Shown here: in pieces, positions 46,323 through 53,391 of the stretch
Position numbering within the stretch: the stretch's first letter is position 1
Layout: each line of letters starts with the position of its first letter
DNA from: Luteibaculum oceani
GTDB lineage: Bacteria > Bacteroidota > Bacteroidia > Flavobacteriales_D > Luteibaculaceae
Reading direction: 5' to 3'
Assembly: GCF_007995015.1 (NCBI RefSeq)
Contig: NZ_VORB01000007.1
Span: 1 to 64,000, forward strand
Length of the DNA stretch: 64,000 bases
Translations under genes and position numbers: made by a program
Notes under the pieces: model-generated
What the model saw: only the letters and a program-made list of their open reading frames with translations
Databases searched by the model: none
Told to the model about the DNA's origin: nothing

Positions 46323-46928
46323 TCATTTACCTCTAATCAACTCAAAAATGTCGGGAAATCTACGTTCAAAATATTCTGGTAAATCCTCTGAAAGCAGATC
46401 AATTTCATTGCCTTGAATTTGTAAAATATTGGTGTAAACTTCATTTTGGACTGAATTATCAACAAACAAAAGGTTATCGAATAGCCTAAAATGAAGGTTT
46501 AGATTTTTATAACCTGCTTTCCATTAGGTGTCAATAGTTGCTTTATCCACAAAGTGCCCTTTAAATTCGGCCCGTACTTTTACCCGATGCTCGGCAAGCT
46601 CCTTATTGTCAAGACAAAAGAATATTAAGTTAAGGCGATATCCCTTTTCTTTAAAAATCTGTGGCCAATGGGTTGGATGAGCATCAAAATTTGTCTCGTA
46701 ACAGAAACTAAGGTTATTTTGAATAGCATATTCAATTGCAGCCTCAAATTCCCTTACGGTACTATCTCTAGCAAATTTGTCCCTTAATTCACTGTCCGGA
46801 AGACTTTCGTAGTGTTCTAAATAGGTTTTGTCATAATCAAATGATGACAGGTTGTTTGGAAGGAATGATGTTGAAAAAGTAGATTTACCTGCGCCATTGC
46901 AGCCTGCAATCACAATTAAATCAGGCAT
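46323..46928 (-). pseudogene. Zeta-toxin-like P-loop kinase gene interrupted by an in-frame stop
   Basis: The frame starts at ATG 46928 with a Walker A loop GCNGAGKST at residues 9-17, then DKTYLEHY, FCYETNFDAHP and HRVKVRAEFKGHFVDKATIDT, the zeta-toxin/AAA_33 pattern. Codon 135 is TAA (46524-46526). The same frame continues without shift for 66 more sense codons (WKAGYKNLNLHF..., LPEYFERRFPDIFELIRGK) to TGA at 46323-46325, and this continuation is the usual C-terminal third of the family. The stop falls where homologues usually have a basic residue before Trp/Tyr-x-x-Gly. Zeta toxins phosphorylate UDP-N-acetylglucosamine and stop cell-wall synthesis, so loss of the C-terminus may have disarmed it. 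The shorter 134-residue product keeps the P-loop. Confidence 0.82.
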
Positions 46929-46932
46929 AACT

Positions 46933-47088
46933 CTACGAAACCTTTCTTATGGATGTACTAAGTTTACCTTCCCTTTTACGAATTTGGTAAAGCTCTTCTT
47001 TTGGGATAACCTGGTTCTGTAGAATGGTTTTGGCTTTACTCAACTGCCTAGAAACCTGAACCCCTGTTATGATCTTCTCCTTACACAT
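46933..47088 (-). CDS. Small 51-residue protein, candidate antitoxin or partner of the zeta-like gene
   Basis: ATG at 47086-47088 to TAG at 46933-46935, 51 residues, beginning MCKEKIITGVQVSRQL and ending KLSTSIRKVS. It is basic, mostly helical in character, and its stop is 4 bp before the zeta-like ATG. A TAAATTTG promoter element lies 5 bp upstream of the start. Zeta-type toxins usually have a small partner gene immediately upstream, so by position it is a candidate antitoxin or regulator; no known epsilon-type antitoxin sequence is recognised. Too short to be sure it is translated, but position and spacing argue for it. Confidence 0.6.
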   Translation of the reverse strand: MCKEKIITGVQVSRQLSKAKTILQNQVIPKEELYQIRKREGKLSTSIRKVS

Positions 47089-47092
47089 AATG

Positions 47093-47100
47093 CAAATTTA
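47093..47100 (-). promoter_or_regulatory. Bacteroidota-type promoter for the small ORF and zeta-like gene
   Basis: The minus strand reads TAAATTTG, matching TAnnTTTG. The start codon at 47088 is only 5 bp downstream, so the transcript would be leaderless. Confidence 0.45.
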
Positions 47101-47212
47101 CGAATAAGTTTTGTGCTGTGTTTTTTGTATTACTGCCAAGGGTTCGGCGCGAATATTTCCGAAGAGTTATTACGGTTGAAAACGGCAATTAAAACCAAGG
47201 TTAGTAACTCGG

Positions 47213-47244
47213 GACTCGGCTAGACACGTTGAAAAACGATGTTG
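47213..47244. repeat. Direct repeat, copy 2, between the zeta-like module and parDE
   Basis: 32 bp beginning GACTCGGCTAGACAC and ending TTGAAAAACGATGTTG, 28/32 identical to 46084-46115, about 1.13 kb away in the same orientation. It lies 37 bp after the parE stop. Confidence 0.65.
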
Positions 47245-47280
47245 AGGTACAAGTACAGATACTATGTAGTTGGTTATTGC

Positions 47281-47568
47281 TTAAAGGATGTTGCTTAGAT
47301 CCTGTTTTCCGATGATGGCCATTATCTCAACTGTGTTGTGGTTCAGTCGGTAAAAAATACTGTCGGAACCACAAACACATCTTCTATACCCAGCTTTAAT
47401 ATGGTCCACCGCCTCAAACGAGTTTGGGTTATCTGCAATTAGCTCAAAGTATTCAAAGAATTGGTTGAAGTATTTTTCTGCTTGAAGCTCACCGAATCGC
47501 ACACAACCGTATTGATATATGCGAATTAAATCTTCTTTGGCCTCGTTGCTGAGTTTGTATTCAGCCAT
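47281..47568 (-). CDS. parE: Type II toxin, RelE/ParE superfamily
   Basis: A 95-residue ParE-like toxin: YKLSNEAKEDLIRIYQYGCVRFGELQAEKYF at the start, then NPNSFEAVDHIKAGYRRCVCGSDSIFYRL and IMAIIGKQDL. ParE toxins poison DNA gyrase; the fold is shared with ribosome-dependent RelE RNases, and the lack of the RelE basic catalytic set with an Ile-Tyr-x-Tyr helix favours ParE. The start overlaps the antitoxin stop by 8 bp, the normal antitoxin-first coupling. Confidence 0.87.
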   Translation of the reverse strand: MAEYKLSNEAKEDLIRIYQYGCVRFGELQAEKYFNQFFEYFELIADNPNSFEAVDHIKAGYRRCVCGSDSIFYRLNHNTVEIMAIIGKQDLSNIL

Positions 47569-47791
47569 TTTTAGCCTGATTCAAAATCTGTTCCTTAGAA
47601 AGATTGGTAAAGCCACTTTTTTCGGCCTTCGTAAGCTTAGCTCTTACAAAATCAATTTGCTCATGTTGTTTGCGAGCTTGCCGAATGAGGTCATTAATGA
47701 TTTCGCTTTTGCTTGAGTATTCTTTGTTTTCGATTTGGCTTTTTAACCACTCGTCATTTGGTTGACTTAGAGATATGCTTTGTCTTGCCAT
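47561..47791 (-). CDS. parD: Type II antitoxin, ParD family
   Basis: A 76-residue antitoxin. The N-terminus RQSISLSQPNDEWLKSQIENKEYSSKSEIINDLIRQ fits a ribbon-helix-helix DNA-binding domain that represses its own operon; the charged C-terminal half (AKLTKAEKSGFTNLSKEQIL) is the toxin-wrapping tail. The frame is open to a TTG at 47839, but ATG at 47791 (MARQSISLS) matches relatives. It overlaps parE by 8 bp. Confidence 0.87.
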   Translation of the reverse strand: MARQSISLSQPNDEWLKSQIENKEYSSKSEIINDLIRQARKQHEQIDFVRAKLTKAEKSGFTNLSKEQILNQAKNG

Positions 47792-47861
47792 CTGCAATTG
47801 CTTTGATGTAAATATACACCAAATACGCACCAGGAGCAAAAAGCAAGGCTACTTATATAGG

Positions 47862-48815
47862 CTAGTTATTTTTTAGCGAAGAAATTATTTCTTTCAGATT
47901 ATTTGACTTCAAGATAAATTGGTACTTGTCAGAATAATATTTACTCGCAGTACTTACATCAATTAATATTTTAAGTTCACCATCCTCATTAAGAAGAAAG
48001 TCATGTACCAGAGGTTTTTCATCACCTGGGGATTCTAGAATATAATTCTTAAAGAAGAATACCTTTTCCCTTTCTACATCATCATCTGGGTATTTAATTT
48101 TGATATAACCAAACTCGTTATCTGGAAAACTTTCTTTTAGCGTCATGCTACTATTAAATATTTGAAAAATGAATTTACCTCCTTCTAGGTATGCCTTTAC
48201 AAAGACATCTGATTTCACAACAGCAGAATTTGTATGTTCACCTTTTACTATACAGTATGGATATCCTTCCCCTGTTTTATCTCCAAAGTCATCGACGTAG
48301 TTTCCAATTTTCCATTTCCCTATGCTTTCTTCAAATTCCTTTACCTCTGCTTTTTTCTGAAGTAAATTATCAATAGCCATTTCTGTATCTTTTGATAGCT
48401 TTTTTTGGTCAGCTTTTATCATTTGAATATGCATTTTTGAACCCACATTTTGGAACAAAAAACCATCCGAATTCGGTATGATGTAAGCGTCATCACCATC
48501 TGTATTTATTAACATACTATCATTTCGATAGAAAATTTTTGAGTTAATTAAAGAGGTTTGACCAGCTAGAAACATTAAACCCTTTAAGGAGTCGCCAGAA
48601 ACATTTAATTCAATAACAGAGTTTTCAATTGCTTTATCTAGTACAGCTGTAGATAAGGCGGTTTGGTTATTCTCATCTTTTAAATTGTTCATTAATTCTT
48701 TTTTCAATAGTTCCTTGTCTACGGTATAAACACCTTGTATATCATCAATTTTATTCGATTGACAAGAAAAAAGTATCAACAATAAAAGGGTAACGAGAGT
48801 GGTAAGATTTTTCAT
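47862..48815 (-). CDS. Lipoprotein of unknown function
   Basis: A 317-residue protein with lipoprotein signal ending LILFSC (acylated Cys18 from the chosen start). The N-terminal half (DIQGVYTVDKELLKKELMNNL, SVIELNVSGDSLKGLMFL) looks like a small lipocalin-like stress-type lipoprotein repeat. The second half contains GKWKIGNYVDDFGDKTGEGYPYCIVKG, a pattern seen in uncharacterised bacterial proteins that assess a compound's exported form. AT-rich codon use. The frame opens at GTG 48848, but ATG at 48815 (MKNLTTLVTLL) yields a normal signal. Not recognised as part of the adjacent parDE unit. Confidence 0.75.
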   Translation of the reverse strand: MKNLTTLVTLLLLILFSCQSNKIDDIQGVYTVDKELLKKELMNNLKDENNQTALSTAVLDKAIENSVIELNVSGDSLKGLMFLAGQTSLINSKIFYRNDSMLINTDGDDAYIIPNSDGFLFQNVGSKMHIQMIKADQKKLSKDTEMAIDNLLQKKAEVKEFEESIGKWKIGNYVDDFGDKTGEGYPYCIVKGEHTNSAVVKSDVFVKAYLEGGKFIFQIFNSSMTLKESFPDNEFGYIKIKYPDDDVEREKVFFFKNYILESPGDEKPLVHDFLLNEDGELKILIDVSTASKYYSDKYQFILKSNNLKEIISSLKNN

Positions 48816-49039
48816 GATGGATGTATATATGTTATTGGTTCGTTGCACTTATGCCTAATCTATAGTGTAGTGTTGAAGCTACAATATTTAATTCTCCCTT
48901 ACTTTTAGCCGAGGCTTTTATTTGTGTGGTAAATTACTAAAACCACGTAGAATAAAAGGGGAGATGGAAACAAGAGCGAAAATGTGTTTTTAACCAACTA
49001 AACCGCATTATTTATAGAAATTGTTGGCGTGTCGTTTTT

Positions 49040-49618
49040 TTAAACAAATTCTTTTTGACTATTTATGTCTGCTTTAAGTTCTTTAAATAATTCTCTAAAA
49101 TTTAGAATGCCTTCGTAGGTACCAAGTTTAAATTCCTGTTTTATCCTTTCACCCCATAGTTTATCGCCTATTACATTGGCTTGTGAAATCAATGGTTTTA
49201 GTACATTATCGAAGTTCAAAAACTGGTCAAGGTTTAGATCTTCTGTATAATTTAGATGTGCTATTCTTTTATTACGGTGTTTAACTTTTAAGGAATTTAC
49301 ATTCCTTCTAAAGGAATCAAAGTCTGATTTCAAATTTTTGATCACTTCTTGATCTTTAATTGTGGTATTTATAGCTTTTAATATTTTTCGAAATGAGAAA
49401 TTCGAACTGTCGTCATCAAGGTTGGTTAAATGGAGGATTAGTCCGTTTTCCATATATCTAAGCGCAGTTAATTCTTCTAAAATGTAATGCCTAGTTGTTT
49501 CCTTGAACAAAAAACCTATCCGGTTAAACTTTCTGATGTACAAGCAGGCTAAAATATTGAGGTCAATTAGCTCGATTCTCAAACTTGAAAAATCATCCTT
49601 CTGTTCCTTATTAAGCAT
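49040..49618 (-). CDS. HEPN-like protein of unknown function
   Basis: A largely helical protein, 192 residues from ATG 49618; in-frame alternatives are ATG 49648 and GTG 49723. Near residues 114-120 it has RNKRIAH, which fits the R-x(4-6)-H motif with a polar residue after Arg that forms the RNase site of HEPN domains, within KVKHRNKRIAHLNY. Helices before it (SLRIELIDLNILACLYIRKF, HYILEELTALRYMENGLIL) match a HEPN four-helix layout of AbiU2-like or Cthe_2314-like proteins. HEPN proteins are common in abortive infection and toxin systems. It has no obvious partner gene beside it. Very AT-rich. Confidence 0.5.
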   Translation of the reverse strand: MLNKEQKDDFSSLRIELIDLNILACLYIRKFNRIGFLFKETTRHYILEELTALRYMENGLILHLTNLDDDSSNFSFRKILKAINTTIKDQEVIKNLKSDFDSFRRNVNSLKVKHRNKRIAHLNYTEDLNLDQFLNFDNVLKPLISQANVIGDKLWGERIKQEFKLGTYEGILNFRELFKELKADINSQKEFV

Positions 49619-49853
49619 TCTCTGTTTTTTTGAAATACACGCCAACATATAAGCAAAGCTGGGTTGCTGATATGATATTTGTTTTTGTATTTCGAAAAGT
49701 ACATAAAACCCCCGAAAATTCACGTCTTAGAAGGTGTAATTGAGAAATGAGATGATCTTATTTGCAAGAAGAGAATTGTTGCTCTCAATTCTAGCTTAAA
49801 AATGAAATAAGTAATTAAACCTTTCCCCTTCCTAACTTCAAATTTTAAGACAT

Positions 49854-49885
49854 AAAAAAACCGCCTGAATGCTCAGGCGGTTTTT
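49854..49885. terminator. Strong bidirectional intrinsic terminator
   Basis: CCGCCTGA (49861-49868), loop ATGC, TCAGGCGG (49873-49880), flanked by AAAAAAA and TTTTT. It follows the stop of the barrel-tail gene at 49901 on the minus strand and could also stop plus-strand transcription. Confidence 0.9.
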
Positions 49886-49900
49886 GATATCTAATTGTTT

Positions 49901-51760
49901 TTATTCCTCGTTTTTCTCAGGCTCATTCCAGTTGTCAAATTCGCCTTCGGCCTTTTTTGCTTTCTCTTTTTCAGCTTTTTTGTCGGCTTTAGCTTTTTCC
50001 TTTTTGGCCTTTGCTTCTTCCTTGGCTTTTTTGGCGTCTTCTTTGGTTTTGTTCTTTGCCTCCTTAGCTGCAGCTTTTGCCTTTTCTTGCTCTGCTTTTG
50101 CTTTCTCCTGCTCAGCCTTAGCAGCTTCTTTGGCTTTTTGCTCTGCAGCTGCCTTTTCTTCCGCCTCGCGCTTCTTGAGTTCTGCCGGGGTAATGTATTC
50201 TAGTCCAGAGTCGTTGTCATCCTCTTCTTCTTTAAACTTCTGCTCCTCTTCGGCTTTTTCTTTTTCTTCTTTGGCCTTTTGCTTGGCTGCTTTCTTCGCT
50301 TCCTTAGCCTTTTTCTTTTCTTCTGGTGTTAACTTCTTAACCTCAGGTTTGGCGGCAGGTTCAACCTCTACTTCTGGTTCAGTAGCAGGAATCTCTGGCG
50401 CTAGCTCAGTTTCATCAAACATGTTGCGTTTTCCAAAAATGAGGTTCATTCCCAATCTGGTCTGCACGGTTTTTGCCGATTCTGGAGAAACTATCCCCAA
50501 TAGGTTGTCAGACATTGCATACAGCTGCAGCGTACCCAGTCTAAAAGAAACTCCAGCTCCTACGTTGGCTATACTGCGGTTTGCATAACTGGCATTTATA
50601 CTGGCGGTAATCCAATCTTTAAGCGATACCCCATAATATGCCGAGGCAGCAAATTTTGCGCTTTTTCTATTCAAGTAATTTCTTACCATAAGTCCGGCTT
50701 CGCTTCTTGGCGTAATTTTATATCCACCCGAAAGAATAACCTGAGTATTTAACTTGGTGGTATAGGCTTCTTTAGATCGGTCCGTTTTTAACTCGGCTGA
50801 TAGTGAGTCTAACAGCTCGGTAAAAGATCCGTCATCGGAACTTCCCGAGGTGAAATCAAAGAAGTCCATTCCCTGGTAGGTAAATTCAAAATTTGGGTTT
50901 TTATAAACGTTAGCGTTTTCTTCCGACCAATTAATGGATCCAATATCTAAAATAGAGGCTCCCACTTTTAATTTGTCGTTAACCAAATAGGTAGCGCCTA
51001 GGTCTAAACCAAAGCCCTTGTTTGGAGAGTTGGGCAGTCCCTCAAGAATTTTGTCAATGTCTATGATATCCTCAGAGTCTAGGTCGAGGTTATTCATTCT
51101 TAAATCTATAGCGCCATCAAAGGTTATGCTATAATCCTCCTCATTGGTAGTTACTCCACCTTTAAGTTCTGCAGTATTAATGTTCAGTTGCCCCTGTATA
51201 ATTTTGGCTGTTGCCCCAACACTTAATTTGTCGTTTACCTGGTGCGCGGCTCCAATGGTCATTTCGGTGTATGCAGAAAAATCTACCCCCGAACCATCCA
51301 GGCTAATTCGCTTACCAAGATTGTCGCCACCATTACCAATTAGCACCAACTCCATAAGTCCTTTGGAGTAATAGGTTTGGAAATCTAGGTTGGCTCTTAC
51401 TCCAAGAGATACGTACGTTTTCCCTAGGCTAAATCCAAGTGAGAACAGGTCTATATTTCCAACAAATCCAAAGGTGTTAATGGGTTCTAGTCCGTTTAGG
51501 ATTTCGTTTCTATCTACCTTTCCTCCGGTGCTACCATCGAAGCTTACAAAGTCTCCAGGTTTAAAGCCAGTATTGTATCCGTTAAATGCCACAGATGATA
51601 TTCCAGGCAATCCAATTTGCAATTTGGATTGGGGTTGATAAGCTGGATTTAAATAGCGCTTTTGGTAAAGGTTGCTCATTCCAAATAGCGAGATGTCGGT
51701 TTGCGCAGATGCACTAAGTCCTAGTAGACCAATAAATAATGAGAGTATTAACTTTTTCAT
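49901..51760 (-). CDS. DUF5723-like outer-membrane barrel with long Lys/Glu/Ala tail
   Basis: A 619-residue protein with Sec signal ending LSASAQ. Residues about 20-445 show the strand pattern and start (QTDISLFGMSNLYQKRYLNPAYQPQSK) of DUF5723 barrels, related in layout to PorV/PorP. Residues about 446-619 are a low-complexity charged tail (KKKAKEAKKAAKQKAKEEKEKAEEE and further KAK/EAK repeats), likely a long helix, ending in an acidic stretch with WNEPEKNEE. The tail could span the periplasm and meet peptidoglycan or another envelope partner. It is last in a run with a lipoprotein and a propeller-like membrane protein, 13 bp from the former, and ends at a strong terminator. Confidence 0.8.
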   Translation of the reverse strand: MKKLILSLFIGLLGLSASAQTDISLFGMSNLYQKRYLNPAYQPQSKLQIGLPGISSVAFNGYNTGFKPGDFVSFDGSTGGKVDRNEILNGLEPINTFGFVGNIDLFSLGFSLGKTYVSLGVRANLDFQTYYSKGLMELVLIGNGGDNLGKRISLDGSGVDFSAYTEMTIGAAHQVNDKLSVGATAKIIQGQLNINTAELKGGVTTNEEDYSITFDGAIDLRMNNLDLDSEDIIDIDKILEGLPNSPNKGFGLDLGATYLVNDKLKVGASILDIGSINWSEENANVYKNPNFEFTYQGMDFFDFTSGSSDDGSFTELLDSLSAELKTDRSKEAYTTKLNTQVILSGGYKITPRSEAGLMVRNYLNRKSAKFAASAYYGVSLKDWITASINASYANRSIANVGAGVSFRLGTLQLYAMSDNLLGIVSPESAKTVQTRLGMNLIFGKRNMFDETELAPEIPATEPEVEVEPAAKPEVKKLTPEEKKKAKEAKKAAKQKAKEEKEKAEEEQKFKEEEDDNDSGLEYITPAELKKREAEEKAAAEQKAKEAAKAEQEKAKAEQEKAKAAAKEAKNKTKEDAKKAKEEAKAKKEKAKADKKAEKEKAKKAEGEFDNWNEPEKNEE

Positions 51761-51773
51761 GTTTGGCTAGGAA

Positions 51774-53360
51774 TTAGTTGTTAACAGAAATTGAGGCGGC
51801 TAAACCAATAGATACCTCCATGAAATATTCTTTGTAGATCGCAACCTGTGTATTGTTCTCCGCATCCGAAGTCCTAATGGTAGCTTCCATTCTAATGCTA
51901 TCTGAGTTTCTAAGATTTTCCATTTGACTAGCTGATACCTTAATACTGCGGATAGATTCTTTAACACTTGCCTTACCCGTTTGCTGATTTATATCTCCAG
52001 CAGCAAGGATAGTAGGATCTCCTAGAATTAGAGAATCGGTTATGTTTCCGTTTGAGACTGTGTATAGCTGCAAATCTGCTTCAAATGGAAATTGATTTTT
52101 TAAGTTCAATAAAATCTCGCCCGAAACCACAGATTCTTCAATAATGCTTCCATCTAAAGAAAGGGTGTTGGCAATGGTCCAACCCTCGGCAAAGCCTCTA
52201 AGGGGAAGTTTTATAAAACCATCTACGGCTAGTTCTGCATTGTCGGTAATTACAGCTGGCGAAACACTGGTAAGGGTATTAAAGGTAAAGTCGTATTTAA
52301 CAATCTGCTTTTCGGGGGTAAGTATTTGCCCGATGTTGGAATTGTTCTTGTTGATTTTAATGATGGTTTGCGCAGTATCTCCAATTTGGCTTGGATTTTT
52401 TATGGTGAAGGAATTTACCCCTCCATTTAAAAATATTTCATCTCTGCTTCCATCGTTGGTTCCAATGGCCAAAAGGCTGTCGAAAACGATTTCCGATCCC
52501 AGTACAAAACCGTTTATAAAGGTTAGCTCTACTTCGGGATCGAAAAACTCAAAGTCTATTACATCGGCAAAAGCTGCGGAATTGCGGAATAGTTTTAAAT
52601 CTATTTCTGCCGGAGGAAGATCGAAAGATTCGTCTGCGCTATTTAGCTCCAAACGGCTAAATCTGATGTTGTTAAATGCAAAACTAATTCTCAACTCATC
52701 GGTAGCTTCTACTGCATTTCCTCTAGAGTTAATGGTAGTGGTGTAGTTAAAATCCATTCCATTATTCGCAGCAAAAAGGAATTCGTAGCCCTCTAGAGAA
52801 ACCGTTTTTTGCTTGAATTTAGAGCTGTTATCGGTACTTGGAATAATTAGTTCTACCGAAAGGGGAGTGCCGTTTTTAGTAGCGTTGGGAATTTCTAGGG
52901 TAACGGTAACGTCGTTTGCAAAGGTGCTAAAGACGGTAAGGTTAAGTAAGCCCCCTTTTCCTACCAACTTATTCAACTCCACATTTCCAAGCGAAAAGGT
53001 TTGTTGGCTAGACCCGTTAAAACCAGCAGATGATCCTTCTGGAAATTGAGCCGCAGAACGGGTAATGGGTGAATTTATGGTTACCTCACTTTGCGAATTT
53101 GGAATCTTGATAAGGTCGGAACCTTTCATTCTAAAAACGTTCGCGTCGTATATCAGTGCCATCAGTCCACTTGGATCAGCTTGGATAAGGTCCGAAGTGT
53201 CTTGGCTGGCTAACATATCCGTTACGTCTATCCTTCCGTAGGCCAGAGGGACAGCGATTTGGGGCTCAATGGTTTTTAGCTGTATGTCTTTTACACAAGC
53301 AAATAAACTTGCAGACAACACGCCCAAAACCCATAGTTTGTTTTTTATAAAAAATCGCAT
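51774..53360 (-). CDS. Large lipoprotein of unknown function, beta-rich
   Basis: A 528-residue protein with a lipoprotein signal ending SASLFAC (Cys22). The mature part is rich in beta strands with repeated patterns of hydrophobic and polar positions (LNLTVFSTFANDVTVTLEIPN, ELRISFAFNNIRFSRLELN, IVKYDFTFNTLTSVSP, EILLNLKNQFPFEADLQL), as in adhesive or scaffold lipoproteins of the outer membrane. No known domain is recognised. It lies between the barrel-tail gene (13 bp) and the propeller-like gene (31 bp), suggesting a three-gene set acting in the outer membrane. Confidence 0.75.
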   Translation of the reverse strand: MRFFIKNKLWVLGVLSASLFACVKDIQLKTIEPQIAVPLAYGRIDVTDMLASQDTSDLIQADPSGLMALIYDANVFRMKGSDLIKIPNSQSEVTINSPITRSAAQFPEGSSAGFNGSSQQTFSLGNVELNKLVGKGGLLNLTVFSTFANDVTVTLEIPNATKNGTPLSVELIIPSTDNSSKFKQKTVSLEGYEFLFAANNGMDFNYTTTINSRGNAVEATDELRISFAFNNIRFSRLELNSADESFDLPPAEIDLKLFRNSAAFADVIDFEFFDPEVELTFINGFVLGSEIVFDSLLAIGTNDGSRDEIFLNGGVNSFTIKNPSQIGDTAQTIIKINKNNSNIGQILTPEKQIVKYDFTFNTLTSVSPAVITDNAELAVDGFIKLPLRGFAEGWTIANTLSLDGSIIEESVVSGEILLNLKNQFPFEADLQLYTVSNGNITDSLILGDPTILAAGDINQQTGKASVKESIRSIKVSASQMENLRNSDSIRMEATIRTSDAENNTQVAIYKEYFMEVSIGLAASISVNN

Positions 53361-53391
53361 GTTTATGAAGATTGAAGTCGGAAAATTAACT

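Noticed and set aside
46524-46928. 134-residue zeta-like frame as a complete gene
   Set aside because: The same frame after the TAA continues with the family's usual C-terminal sequence, so the longer interrupted gene is the better reading.
46084-47244. Possible integron cassette array with attC sites
   Set aside because: The shared 32 bp lacks recognisable RYYYAAC/GTTRRRY core pairs and an extended palindrome, gene orientation alone is not enough, and no integrase is in the window.
48816-49039. Possible small gene or RNA between the lipoprotein and the HEPN-like gene
   Set aside because: Only very short frames and no convincing structure are present.
49869-50588. Plus-strand 239-residue Ser/Phe-rich frame
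   Set aside because: It is the antisense of the Lys/Glu/Ala-rich tail of the barrel gene; the composition follows from the opposite strand.
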